A DNA stretch of 64,000 nt from Datisca glomerata (GCA_003255025.1 QANY01013583.1:1109194-1173193), one strand, 5' to 3'; counted from the first letter of the stretch, positions 36,306 through 48,560 are shown. Made by a program: numbers and translations. The notes: generated from the letters alone by a model not told the origin.

Positions 36306-38183
36306 AGGATTATGATAGTGTAAGCTGGTTCTTTCTAGATAGGTTTTGCTTGGTCTAAATTTGTCTATCAAATTCATTCACTGGATCATGGAGTTTTTTA
36401 CCACTCCATCATACTCTATAAACATTAATGGTGGTCTTCAGGGTCACTTTAAGGGAGGTAGAGGCCTGAGACAAGGAGATCATTTGTCTCCTTATCTCTT
36501 TGTGCTAGTTGTGGAGGTACCAACTAGTAACCTTAAGTCTTGTTCATCTCTTCCTTCTTTTTAGTTTCATTGGAGGTGTAAAACGATATAATTGTCAATC
36601 TGTGTTTTGCTGATAACCTGTTAGTTTTCTTTAAAGGTAACCTCTCTGTTGTCAAGATTGTAAAAGTTATTTTGTCAAGAAGAATAACATAGTATCTTAG
36701 TTGAAGAAGGTTTTGTGAATGGTATTCTCACTCTTAGATACTTGGCTCTAATCACCAAGAAACTCAGTAAAGTTCATTGTGATGTCTTGGTTGATAGAAT
36801 TATTCAGAGAGCTAAAGCTTGGGAAATTAAGCATTTGACTTATGTAGGCAGACTTCGACTTATAAAGTCCATTCTAACTGCCATTCAGGGTTATTGAGTC
36901 AGTCTTCTTATTCTATCCAAGCAAATCATGAAAAACATCAATATGGCCCTCAGGATTTCTTATAGCAGGGTAGAACTGACCTTTCTAGAGGAGCCGAAGT
37001 TCCTTGGACATCAGTATGCACTTCTTATAATGAAGGAGGGCTTTGTATAAAGGATTTAACAGCTTGGGACTTTGCTACAGTATCCAAACACTTCTAGAGG
37101 CTAGTTATTAGAGCTAAGGGGTCTCTCTGGATAGCTTGGAGTGATCATAACCTTCTGAGTGGGCACTCCATGTTTACTGTGAAGATTCCAGCAAGCCCTT
37201 CATGGTCGTGGAGAAAGCTCATAAAAATCAAAGATACGTGTGAAGCATACTATAATCTCAGAATTGGCAATGGTGAGAATGTCTCCCACTTCACTGATCC
37301 ATGGGATCCTGTAAAGATTCTGTTTGCAAAGGGAGACAAAAACAAGGCTACTATCTCTGGACTTCAACTAAATTCTCCTATGTTCATTCTGATAAGAGAT
37401 GGAAGGTGGGTGTGGCCCAACTTTGTGATTGAAACAAGCCTGTCTCATTGAGGTTTCAAACTTGACTTAGGGCTGCCTTTCATTGTACAAAACGTACTTG
37501 GTCCTGGAATCTATCTCCAAATGGTTCCTTTTCAATTAGTAAGACTTACTCTGGCCTATCTCAGGTGGCATCTCAGTATCACTTGAACTAGAGTGGTCTG
37601 GTTTCTGGGTCACATTCTCAAGTGTGCATTTATCACTTGGCTTCCATTATTGGACAAGCTTGTCACCAAAGATTATATTCACAAATGGTTTCCAAATACA
37701 AGCCTAGATTATGTGTTTTGTTCTGCGAGGGTGGAGACAGTTAGACATATATTTTAGTGCAAAACTACACATTCGATTATATCATCTTTGCTGGACAAAT
37801 GTGGCATTCACTACAATGCATATTCGTGGAATAACTTCATCAATGGCTTTTGAATGTTAAACAGGATAATCTTTATGCTATTTTCAGCTCAAAATCGTTG
37901 TTATCTACTTTTATATACTACATTTGGATAGAGAAAAACATAAGAGTTTTTGTAGGGAAGATTATTAATACTTCTCTAATTTCTAGGAAGATTTCAAGAA
38001 TGGTGAATGAGACACTTGGGTTTCTAAACAAGGAGAAAAATCTAGATGATACTTGTTTAGATAGTTGGATTTAGACTCTATTTTCTAGTCTCTTTGGTTT
38101 TCTGTGTTTGTATTTGTCCTAGAGTATGTCATTTGTATTAGTGTGCTTTCTTTCAGTTATTATATTTACCCTTTGACAAAAAA
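36306..38183 (+). pseudogene. LINE ORF2 3' part, second copy
   Basis: Begins inside the RT domain at 'ttatgatagtgtaagctgg', matching 20900 onward, and runs to the same A-run (38176-38183) and following bases as the first LINE. RT motifs are readable: GLRQGDHLSPYLF (about 36467-36505) and FADN at about 36608-36619. A zf-RVT-like tail is at about 37170-37450. Identity to the first copy is high, roughly nine bases in ten by eye. It was never an independent insertion: it lacks its own 5' target-site copy and shares 3' flank with the first. Confidence 0.85.
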
Positions 38184-39713
38184 ATGTTGATCTATGACGG
38201 AGAGTGATTTGGTTGTTGGTATATGTAGATGCTCTAATTTAGATAAAACACACATTCAATTTGTGTTAAGTCGATCTGTAAAGATTGCACAAACAAAATA
38301 CTCAAGGACAGGAATAACCAATGAGATTGATCGTTGACAAATAGCCTCAAATGCTAAAGTTAGTAATTTGGAAGAGTTGGGCATTAATTATTAAATGTCA
38401 ATCTGGACTTACCTTCTAAACGCATTTCAATGTGGTATTTAGAGGAATTATGTGACACGTGAGGTGGAGACGAGCTTATACATCTTAGCATGACAATGAC
38501 TATTTTGTCATATTGCTCTTAATGCAAAATGGGTGATTTGATTGCTTAATTAAATGAGACTTGGATAATGTTATGTTAATCATCATTACATTGATTGGCC
38601 AATCACATAGCACAATGTTGAAGGAATCTAAAAAGTAGTGATGGTTGCTGAAGAGATGTGCTAACCTCCAGATGTTTGGTGCTAAGCCAATGATGATGGT
38701 GCTGATCTGATTTGAATTCTAAAGGATCTTACTGGCCTAAAGGGGACGAGCTTGAATCATGATGAAACGTTTCTTGTATATTGGACCTGAAAATATTCAC
38801 TCATAACGACTATGCACCAAGTCATCAAGTTGAAAAATGTGTCGAGCTAAACATACTTGACAAAATTTTGATTCTTTTGTAGGTGGATGAATGTAGAACT
38901 GCAGAACCACATGGGTTGAGTATGTGCCGAACTTATTGATTTAGAATTCAATTACCCCAGACATCGTGCTAAGTAATCATTACTTCTTATTGTCGTGCAT
39001 ATCACATGGTGATTTGTTATTGGTCCATGACATATTTACAGCTTAAGACGCAGACATTGTGTTAGAAATGAAAGGATGAGTCTATTTATCTGTTAGGTCT
39101 GAGTCTGTCCATTTATTTTGAGCAAATGAGGTCTGATGGATTAAATGAACAGTCTTGATTGTATCATAAAAGAACCGAAGATAAAATATACAGCTCAGAT
39201 TAAAATGATTGGGGGTATAAAATCTCTTTTATTCATCTTCTTCATCTTTTACTTGCAAACATAATAACCTAACCTCTATAAAACTCTTACTATCTCTATT
39301 TAGAGATTGTGTTTATTAGCTCGAGGAAGATTTTGGGCTGTCAGATTTTTTTATCCAATTTGATAATTTTAAAATTTTGAATGAGACAATAATATTTAAT
39401 GTTTTTATTTTATACATTTGAAGGTGATAAATCCTATATAATTTAGTAATTTTATAAAGTTGCAATGGTAAAAAAATATACAATTGTATCTACAAGGGAC
39501 AAAGTAGTATATTATTTGATTTTAACACATTTTATCTAGATTATATAAAATATAAAAAAGATATAAGTTAAAGGGGCAACTTCCCCCTCCCCATTACTAT
39601 ATAAGGTGGGATCCTATGTCCAGATACCCTCAATTTTGGTTGAGGTCTGGATATATTTGAAATATTAAATTGTTGGATGCAATTACCTAATTTTTCTTTT
39701 TAATTTTGTAATT
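38184..39713. other. Tail segment, copy 2
   Basis: Repeats 22784-23985 in order and ends at the second Tat LTR. It carries an extra block of about 320 bases (about 38870-39190) with an exon-like boundary (ttttgattcttttgtag followed by gtggatgaatg). That block is absent from copy 1 but present in copy 3. No gene is supported. Confidence 0.75.
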
Positions 39714-41322
39714 TATTACGAGGGTTTAGAGTGATGTGTGTATGAATGATCTAGTTTATGTCAAGTATGCCTGAGAACGTGGGAGTTTATGATTGGGATG
39801 AAGGACAAACAATTGTAGGTAGTCGTCGGAATGTGACAAATGCCTTTGAAACACTAAGGTGGGTGAGAACCTCGAGAAGGGAATATTCTCGAGGTTCTTT
39901 GTCTTGGGATTGATGAGAATTGATTATCCCTATAATGGTGCTAGGGACCCATTTATATAGACGGTGTCAAATAAGGACACACTCATGCCCCTTTCAACTG
40001 CATGCAAATCGTTGTTCACGCTTAACACGTGGTCACACACTAAAAACGTGATACGATGCCTAAAATTTTCTACATCCTTAAAATGACATAGCATAGAAAA
40101 CTATGCCCGGGGTTCCTTCGTGACAGCGGAAGTCACGCCCAGGGTTTCCCCCATGGCGGCATGGAGAGCCACCCTCGAGGTCCCCCCTCAGGGTGGCACG
40201 GGGAGCCATCCTCGGGGTTCTCCCCAGGGTGGCATGGGGAGTCGCGCCCGAGGTTCTCCCGGGGGCATAAAGGATGCACTTCCAAGATTCATAAGGCGAC
40301 TACATCCTTCAATGAGATATTCTTATCTCAGTATAGTGAGCCTTATCCTAATCCCACCAGACTACAGCCCTCAGATTATTCCCAGACAAGGACCTTCGAA
40401 TCTTTGTCACTAAACTCGAAGACAAAGTACCACCTTTAATACGCAACTTCATATAATGGGATCGCCGCCTTTATAAATAGGAGCGTCCCTTACAAATTTT
40501 ATTTTGTTAATATCATGCACCAATCAATGTTATTTCACATAAGTGTCACATGGACCTGTCTTTAGACATCTCGTGTTTTCTTTGATACGTTAGTCTTAAT
40601 GAGGTGGATCACTATTTACATCAGCCCTATGTTCAAGGTTGAGGGCACAACAATCAAGCTTGAACATATTTTCTGCGTCTTTCGCACTTGTTCATGGGAC
40701 AAATATCTTCCTTCTTTTTGATAAATACAGATATCAAATTATAGAAATTTGGACCTTCCATTATTTACCAGGAGATGCATTTAGGGTGAAGACCCCACTG
40801 TTTCATCATTCCCCGAACGAGGCGGAAGAGCCTCGTTCGATGTGCTTGTCTGCACCTTATTCGAGGTGTGGTGTGTGACGACACCTCTAATGAGGCGTGT
40901 GAAAACGCCTTGTTCAGAGACGTGTCACATCACCTCGAACGAGGCGTGTGTTAGTCCCCGAACGAGGTACGACAGTTTGCCTCGAACGAGGCGCTGTTGT
41001 TGGCCTCGAACGAGGCGTGACAGCGCCTCCACCGAGGCGTGTGACAGCGCCTCGAGCGAGGCGCTGCAACTTGCCTTGAATGAGGTGTGTGAGAGTGCCT
41101 CAAATGTGCCGCTGCAGTTCACCTTGAATGAGGTGCTGCAGCTTGCCTCGAACGAGGCGTGTGAGAGTGCCTCGAATAAGGCACTCCAGTTTACCTTGAG
41201 TGAGGCACTACAGCTTGACAGAGTGCCTCGAATGAGGTTTATCCTACCATGGGCAAGTCGCTAGACGAGCATAGGGGAGCTCTCATTCTCTATAAATTCA
41301 GTCGGCCAGGATCGTTTTCTCA
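39714..41322 (-). repeat. 3' LTR of Tat copy 2
   Basis: About 1609 bp, from the minus-strand TG at 41322 down to 39714. It is longer than the copy-1 LTR mainly because the hairpin minisatellite is expanded (40800-41235). It contains the minus-strand TATA (39951-39960), the GC-rich minisatellite (40105-40265) and the + strand TATA (41290-41297). Confidence 0.8.
40800..41235. repeat. Hairpin minisatellite of the Tat LTR, expanded copy
   Basis: Well over ten repeats of a cctcgaacgaggcgtgt-type unit, each core able to pair cctcg with cgagg. Spacing varies between about 20 and 30 bases. It is the longest of four such arrays in the window. Open frames through it are artefacts of the repeat. Confidence 0.85.
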
Positions 41323-41383
41323 ATTTCTTTTTCTTCTCTCTTTTTTTATTCTTTATGCATTTCTTTATTTCACTTTGAAGCAA

Positions 41384-42540
41384 ATGACCTCTAGAGAAAT
41401 ACTTACATTTTCCAAACATGCTGCCCTGCCTTTATGTCCACCGAAACCTTGGCGAATGTTTGATGTAACGTCAAAAAGAATAATTAATTCCATGGGTAGA
41501 AGTACGGAGGTGGTCGTGTCATCGTAGTTCGCGCTATTGATGGAAAATGAAAGGGCAAAGTCCTTGAAGCAGACTCGATCTCATTACTATAGCTAACCCA
41601 CAATGACTTCCCTTCATCGCGCTTTATGTATGATGGTCACACCAAGCCCACGAAAGGTTGTTCTAAGTGGTGTGAGTACATTTCATCTAAACAGTCATAT
41701 ATTACACCTTTATGGAAGGTCGTCATATATGAAGCTTCAAGGATTTGTTCGCGTCTCAGCATCCGCATATGTTCGTCCGTTATCGATACTTTGGTGATGT
41801 GTTGGAGTAGGCAATCTAACTCCTTTATTGCTTGGGAGAGTTCATGCCTACTTTAGAAGATGTCCACATGCTTTTCATCTTTCAGTTTTTGGCAACCACG
41901 ACCCGTTTAAGAGTGCTTTAACCCTTCAGGAAGCGAAAATTCTTTCAATTGCTCGAGGGAGGTTTATCATACTCTCATAAACCTGATGCAGCGGACGTCC
42001 TAAGCAAGAAGTTAAATTTTAGTGGGTGGTTGTGCTATTTCTTCAAGGACGTGGAGTCCTCCAAGAAAAACTCGACGTTGGAAATTAGAGAGGGCGTTAG
42101 ATTCAAAGATGAAAGGGTCGAACTCGCCACTTTGCAAACCATGTGGTTTTCTCAATACATCTTCTAAGATATCAAATGTACTTTACAGGTGGCATGTAGC
42201 TCCTCTAAGGAGGTTAGTTAGGCCTGTGAAATGCTCTTGCAACAGCAGGCCGGAGGCGTTTGCGAGGCATCGATAACACCCGTCTCTTTATCTTTTTTTA
42301 TTATTATTCTGACTCAATCTTATCATATATTTTTTTAGCTTCATAAGTCAGACATGGTTGTGAACTCCTAAGCTTCGGACGTTTCTAGGGGATCTGATCC
42401 TGCTCGTGAGGATGTTTTTCCAGTATTTCATGAGGTGGAAGTTCTTCACAACATATTTGCCCGTTTCAGTCATTATATACAAATTCACTTTAACTCTTCC
42501 TTTCCTCCTTTTCTTTACACTTGCTACTTTGCGATTAAAT
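41384..42540 (+). pseudogene. Antisense PMD gene in Tat copy 2, internally deleted
   Basis: Starts at ATG 41384 (MTSREILTF), at the same distance from the LTR TATA as copy 1. A PMD region is readable in pieces (about 41610-42165), including LNFSGWLCYFFKDVESS (about 42014-42064). At about 42165 it jumps to sequence equivalent to about 27705 of copy 1, a deletion of about 1.5 kb. It ends near 42540 before the integrase end of the opposite strand. Stops and frameshifts are present. Confidence 0.72.
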
Positions 42541-44700
42541 TCTCACTAGACATTGATATTTGATAGAGTGAAGAAAGATGGAACTTGTATTAATATTTGA
42601 ATATTTTATACATTTCTTCATTGGCCTACCTACTTTCGCTGTAACGTCTTAAATGCGTTTCGAGAAAAAAACTTCGCTGAAATGTCTTACCGTCCTAATT
42701 GCATTTAAGGAATAACCTACATTACAAGCTAGGAATATTAAAGAAAAACGGTAACATTAAGCATAGTATATCTTAATGTACTTAAAGTTGGCAGTCATTG
42801 GGATGAGTTGGTGCGTTTGAGGGCCGGCAATACCTGCTATCGGCTACGGAGGCGATCTCGTAGGGTAATTCCCAATTGGGTTCTAAATTCTTGGCATGTA
42901 TCCCTTTCATCACGCTCTCAGCCACCTTCAACACTAAGTCCCCCACGGAAAAGGTCTGAGGCTTCACAATAGCTTCATACCTCCAACCCATACGCTCTTG
43001 GTATTCCTGGATGCTTTCCTTTGCCTTGTCTCTTCATTCCTCTAAGGCCTCCAAGTCTCAAAGGTGTGTGGTATGTTGAACCCTAGCGGATGACAATATT
43101 TTAGCAAAAGGTACCATCACCTCTACAGGTAATGGCTTCGCATCCGTATACCAATGAGAAGGGTGTTTCCTGAGTAGGAGTACGCTTTGACGTTATGTAT
43201 GCCAAAAGTGCTAAGGGTAATTGCTCATGCCAGTTTTCTTGGGCTTCGTTAACCATCCTACTTAGGATCTTCAACAACGTCTTGTTGGTCTCTTCTGCTT
43301 ACCCGTTTCCCTTGGGGTAGTAGGGGGAAGATCTGTCATGGCGGATGTTGTAGTTCTCAAACAGTTGAGACACCAATTTTCTTTTGAATGCAATGCCCTT
43401 ATCCGATATTATCCTCATGGGCAGTCCAAATCTACAAATTATGTTCTTTTTTATGAAGTTGTAGACTTGTTCACCCATCCTTTTCTTCAATACAATTATC
43501 TTAACCCACTTGGTGAAGCATTCTATAGCAGTCAGGATCTAAATGTTCCCCTTGGATGCAGGTGAGATCAGGCCTATAAAATCCATCTCCCGAGTATGAA
43601 ACGGCCAAGGGACCTCCACTGGGTGCAAGGGCACAGAAGGTGCGTGTATGGCATTCCCTGACACTTGGCATGCATAACACTTCCTTGCAAACTCCATCGA
43701 ATCCACCTCCATGGTTGGCCAGTAATACCCTATTCACAGTAATTTCTAGTACAAACGTCTTCCGCCTTGGTGCTCTCCACAGGCGCTTCTATGAACCTCT
43801 TCCATGATCGTGCGTTGTTCATAAAGCCCAAGGAATTTGTGTGGTTGATTATCTATCCCCCTTCGCAATAATTCTCCCTTCAAAAGAAAGGAGCGTGAGC
43901 TCCTTCTTTTTATATTAATGGTGTCCGTGAGGTCCATGGGTAACACTCGATCTACCATGTAAGGTGTGGCAGGATTTGGCACTTCAGACAGTTCTTTTGA
44001 AGTGTAAGGGCTTCTTTATTCACGTTTGGCCAGTAGTACCCCATCCTTTGCAGGCATCTATGTAACAGTGGCCCATCCATGGAGCATACGTGTTTGTGAA
44101 GGCGTTGAAGTCGCCTTCTGCCTTCCTTAATACTTGTGCATCTGACAAGGACCCCATCAATTCCCCAATAGAATACTACACCTTTCAACTACACAAAATT
44201 TTTTCAGTCCCAACCTACCATTATGCTCCCTTCATCAAGCAGGCTTCGAAAACTTTCTCTCCAATCTTGATACACAGCCCGCTTGAGACTCTCGGAAGCA
44301 GCAGAGCCAGTTTGGATAGCCACTTCGATAACGGGGATAGGGTCTGAGACCGGAAGTTTGGAGGCAAGCGTAGCCAACACATCTGCATGACGTTTCTAGG
44401 ACTGGGGTGTGTGTTAAAAGACTACCTTTTTGAACGCGTAAGTCAGCCTTTAGACTTCTTGCCTGTACTACGTGATGGCGGGTTCCTTAACGGCAAACTC
44501 CCCATTAACCTGGTTAATTATCAAATTAGAATCTCCCTTCACCTTGAGCGACGTTGCCCCTTTTTTCTTTGCATAATTTAGGCCAAGCACCAATGCCTCA
44601 TATTTAGCTTTGTTATTCGTGCAAGGGAATGTCAACTTGTACACCATTGGAAACATGTTTCCCATAGGGTCTTCTAGTACGAGCCCCGTTCCACCTCTGT
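42541..44700 (-). pseudogene. Tat copy 2: integrase and RNase H
   Basis: RNase H is readable at 44665-44468. The integrase zinc-binding region is at about 44188-43952, and the catalytic core lies in pieces (43737-43501 and 43490-43299), with FGLPMRIISDKG and the YYPKGNG segment. A C-terminal part containing VGDLVLKV (42991-42782) follows. This copy preserves the end that copy 1 lost, and the two together show a normal Tat domain order. In-frame stops and frameshifts are present. Confidence 0.8.
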
Positions 44701-44845
44701 TATGCGTTGACGATCCATTGACGGTAAACCTCCATATCTACTCACAAAGGTTTACCTTGTAGAACTCTCTTGTGATGGTTTCATCCAAAGGCTCATACTC
44801 TCCACTCGAGAATTGTGCTAACAGATCCGCAAGAGTTTGGCACTT

Positions 44846-46564
44846 CTAAGCCTTTGACGTCATCGTCGTAATATCAAATCCAATCAGCAGCATCGTCCAC
44901 CTTATGAGCGTCCCATTCAAGGCTGGCCTGGACAAAAAAAAGTGAATCGGGTTGGACTTGGTCATCAAATGGACTTTATTACCGAGTAGGTAGTGCCGCA
45001 GCTTCTGAGTGACGAAGACAAGTACTAAACAATGCTTCTTTTGGGGCATGTATCTCAACTCTACATCGCGCAAAAGCCTACTCAAGTAGTAAACTGACAA
45101 CTCTGCCCCTTCTCACTCCTGAGCTAATAATGCTCCAATGGACTTAGTCGTGGACGTTATGTACAAAATAAGTGGCAAATCTCCCCAGGGTGGTACCCAT
45201 GGTGCCGAATGTGAGTAGGACATCCTTGATATACTAAAAACACATTTGCTGCTCTAATGACCATTCGAAATGACAACCCTATTTCAAAAGCGGTTGCAGT
45301 GCACTGATTGACTCTGCCAAGGCAGGGATAAAACATCTTACATATGAAACTTTTCCCAAGAAAGATTTGAGCTCTTTCACTGTTCGTCGCAATGGCATGT
45401 CCTTGATGGCTCGCACTTTTGGCTGGTCAATGTCTAAACCGCGTTGATGCACACATAACCCCAAATACTTGCCACGAGGTACCCCGAAGGCGCACTTTAA
45501 TTGATTCATCTTGATACTGTACGTTTTACATCTTTCAAAGACGCTCCTAAGGTGTTTGAGTTGCAAGCCCTCCACCTTAGACTTTACAACCAAATTATCT
45601 ACATAGTCTTCAACGAAGTCATGAATCATGTCGTGAAAGATTGCCGTCATTGTCCTTTGGTAGGTAGTCTCGACATTTTTTAGTCCGAACGGCATCACGA
45701 CATAGTAAAAGTTTCTTAAATGAGTATTAAAATCAGTCTTCTCGGCGTCTCCCAGAGCCATCCTGATGTGGTTGTACCCACTGAACCCATCCATGAATGA
45801 GAAAATCACATGTTCGCTATGGCACCTACTAAACTGTCTACATTGGGTAGTGGAAAATCATCTTTTGGGCATGCCTTTTTCAAGTCTCTGAAATCAACAT
45901 AACACCTTATCTTCATGTTCTTCTTCTTCACCAGTAAAATGTTGGCCAACCAGGTGAGGTGCTCTATCGGCCTTATGAACTTGGCCTCCATAAGCTTAGT
46001 AATCTCAGACTTTGTCTGCAACTCTACTTCAGGGTGAAAGTCACGAGGCAGCTGCTTGATGGGGTTGCACATCGTGGAAACCCCTAGCTTATTTGTCACC
46101 AAGGTGGGATCCAGCCTCGGCATCTTCGTGTATGACCACCCAAAAATGTCTTGAAATTCTTGAAGTAGGGTCAGTAGGCTCTCTCTTTAATCTTCAGACA
46201 AATCCTTTGTTAAGAAAACGGGTATCCGTCCTGCTTCCCGGTCGAGGAAGGCTTCCTCTAACTCATCCCTCGTCGATGATGGTATTGGTTTTAGAGGTTC
46301 TTCTGGCACTTCACAGTTCATCATGTATGTCCCATTGGTAAGCCCTTGATTTTTAATGAATGCCTCTATCAACATTATTTCCACTGTAACGCCATCCGGG
46401 GGATCAATTTGTTCCCCTTATCCCGTCCACCATTACAATCGGTACGCCCTTTTACCATTCGGCAGCATCACTTGGGTGAGTACTTCGCTACCCTCTGTCA
46501 TCTTATCCTTGCCCTGTTTCTCTTCCCACTTCAACAAAGTGATAGCCATGATCCTTCTCAGGGC
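44846..46564 (-). pseudogene. Tat copy 2: reverse transcriptase and protease remnant
   Basis: A long open stretch (45809-45279) holds RT fingers and palm: FSFMDGFSGYNHIRMA, YYVVMPFGLKN, the catalytic box YVDN (about 45608-45597) and the thumb. Upstream pieces (46123-45806 and 46384-46187) carry the RT N-terminus and linker. RNase H-region sequence is at 45100-44846. At about 46565 the coding region is cut and joined to LTR sequence, so gag and the protease core are absent. This is the least damaged RT of the two Tat copies apart from the catalytic Asn. Confidence 0.85.
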
Positions 46565-47004
46565 TCACTATTTACATTAGCCTTCTGTTCAAGGATGTGG
46601 GCGCATCAATCAAGCTTGAAAATATTTTTTTCTTCTTTCGCACTTGCGTGGGATATACGTCTTCCTTGTCTTCGATAACTACGGATATCAAATCGTAGAA
46701 ATTCATACATGTCATAATTTATAAGAAGATGCATTTTGGGTGAAGACCCCATGGTTTCATCGTAACTAAAACGAGATAGAAGAGCCTCGTTCGACGTGCT
46801 TGTCAGCACTCTGTTCGAGGTGAGGTGTGTGACACCTCTAATGAGGCGTGTGAGAATGCCTCATTCAGAGGAATGTCACATCGCCTCGAACGAGGTGCTT
46901 GACAACACCTCGAATGAAGCATGCGAGAGTACCTTCAACGGGACGCTGCAGTTCACATCGAACAAGGCGTGACAACGCCTCCAGCGAGGTGTTGCAACTT
47001 GCCT
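46565..47004 (-). repeat. 5' LTR fragment of Tat copy 2
   Basis: Corresponds to about 35850-36304 of copy 1: 'cactatttacattagcc', then the cctcg/cgagg minisatellite (46775-47004), ending at the same junction with LINE sequence. The inner LTR half, primer site and gag were removed by one deletion. Confidence 0.8.
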
Positions 47005-47005
47005 C

Positions 47006-47825
47006 GAACGAGGCTTATGATAGTGTAAGTTGATTCTTTCTAGAAAGGTTTTGCTTGGTCTAGATTTGTCTACTAAATTCATTGTTTGAATCATGGAGTG
47101 TGTTACAACTCCATCATACTCCATAAACATTAATGGTGATCTTCAGGGTCACTTTAAGGGAGGTACATGCCTGAGACAAGGAGATCATTTATCTTCTTAT
47201 CTCTTTGTGCTAGTTGTGGAGGTACTAATTGGTATCCTTAACTCTTGTTCGTCTCTTATTTCTTTTTAGTTTCATTGGAGGTGTAAAATGATAAAATTAT
47301 GAATCTGTGCTTTGCTGATAACCTGCTAGTCTTCTCTAAAGGTAACCTCTTTTTGTGTCAAGAATGTAAAATCTATTTTGTCAAGAAGAATAACATAGTA
47401 TCTTAATTGAAGAAGGTTTTGTGAATGGTACTCTCGCTCTTAGATACTTGGGGTCCCTCTTATCTCCAGCAAACTCGATAAAGTTCATTGTGATGTCCTG
47501 GTAGATAGAATTATTCAGAGAGCTAAAGCTAGGGAAAATAAGCATTTGACTTATGCAGGTAGACTTCAACCGATCAAGTCCATTCTAACTGTAATTTAGG
47601 GTTATTAGGCCAGTCTTTTTACTCTACCCAAGCAAATCATGAAAAATATCAATATAGCCCTCAGGAATTTCTTGTGGCAGGGTAGAACTGACCTTTCTAG
47701 AGAGGCCAATGTTCCTTGGACATCAATGTGGACTTCTTACAATGAAGGATGGCTTGTTATAAAGGATTTAACATTTTGGAACTTTGCTACAGTATCCAAA
47801 CACTTATGGAGGTTAGTTATTGGAA
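47006..47825 (+). pseudogene. LINE ORF2 3' part, third copy, truncated
   Basis: Begins at the same RT position as 36306 ('ttatgatagtgtaagttg'). The RT catalytic box again reads FADN (about 47311-47322). It ends at about 47825 in the zf-RVT-side region, where a deletion of about 1.76 kb relative to copy 2 joins it to tail sequence (47826). Confidence 0.82.
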
Positions 47826-48560
47826 CTTTGATTCTTTTGCAGGTAGATGAATGCAGAACTGCTATAGCACATATGTTGAGTATGTGCCGGACTTATTGAT
47901 TGAATTCAATTTCCCCAGACATCGTTCTAAGTAATCATTACTTTTTATTGTCGTGCAGATCACATGGTGAGTTGTTGTTGGTCCATGACTTAATTGCAGC
48001 TTAAGACGTATACATTGTGTTAGAAATGAACGGATAAGACAGTTGATCTGTTAGGTTTGAGTCTGTCCATTTAATTTGAGCAAATGAGGCCTGTTGGATT
48101 AAATGAGCAGTGATTAGATCATATAAGAGCCATCAGATAAGATATACGACTCAGATTGAAATGATTGAGGTTATTGTGATCATTAGCTCGAGACGTATTT
48201 TGGACTGTTAGTTTTTTTATCCAATTTGATACTTTTAAAATTTTGAATGACACATAGCATTTAATGTTGCTAATTTATATATTTGAAAGTGACAAATGGC
48301 ATATAATTTTATAAAGTTGCAGTGGCAAATAATATACAATTGTATCTATAAGGGACAAAGTAGTAAATTATTTGATATTTTAACACATTTTATTTAGATT
48401 ATATAAAATATAAAAAAGATATAAGTTAAAGGGGCAGCTTTCCCCTCCCCATTACTATATAAGGTGGGCTCCCGTGTCCAGATGCCCCCATTTTGGTGGA
48501 GGTCCGGATATATTTGAAATGTGAAATTTTTGGACGCTGTTCTCTAATTTTTCTTTTCAA
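47826..48560. other. Tail segment, copy 3
   Basis: Starts inside the extra block ('aactttgattcttttgcag') and follows the tail to 'tttttcttttcaa'. It then diverges at about 48560, ten bases short of the place where the Tat LTR starts in copies 1 and 2. No coding region is supported. Confidence 0.75.

Larger units (their letters stand above)
39714..47004 (-). mobile_element. Tat/Ogre-lineage Gypsy retrotransposon, copy 2
   Basis: Same orientation, flanks and internal order as 23986-36304, but with different deletions. The 3' LTR (39714-41322) is intact. The antisense PMD gene has lost about 1.5 kb. Integrase retains its C-terminal part. Gag, part of protease, the primer site and the inner part of the 5' LTR are gone (junction at about 46565). 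As both copies share the same left flank and LTR/LINE junction, they descend from one insertion by duplication. Confidence 0.85.

Noticed and set aside
40842..41264. 140-codon open frame through the LTR minisatellite, Ser/Ala/Asn-rich
   Set aside because: It is the translation of a tandem repeat. Frames stay open because the unit length is near a multiple of three, and the matching LTRs do not keep it.
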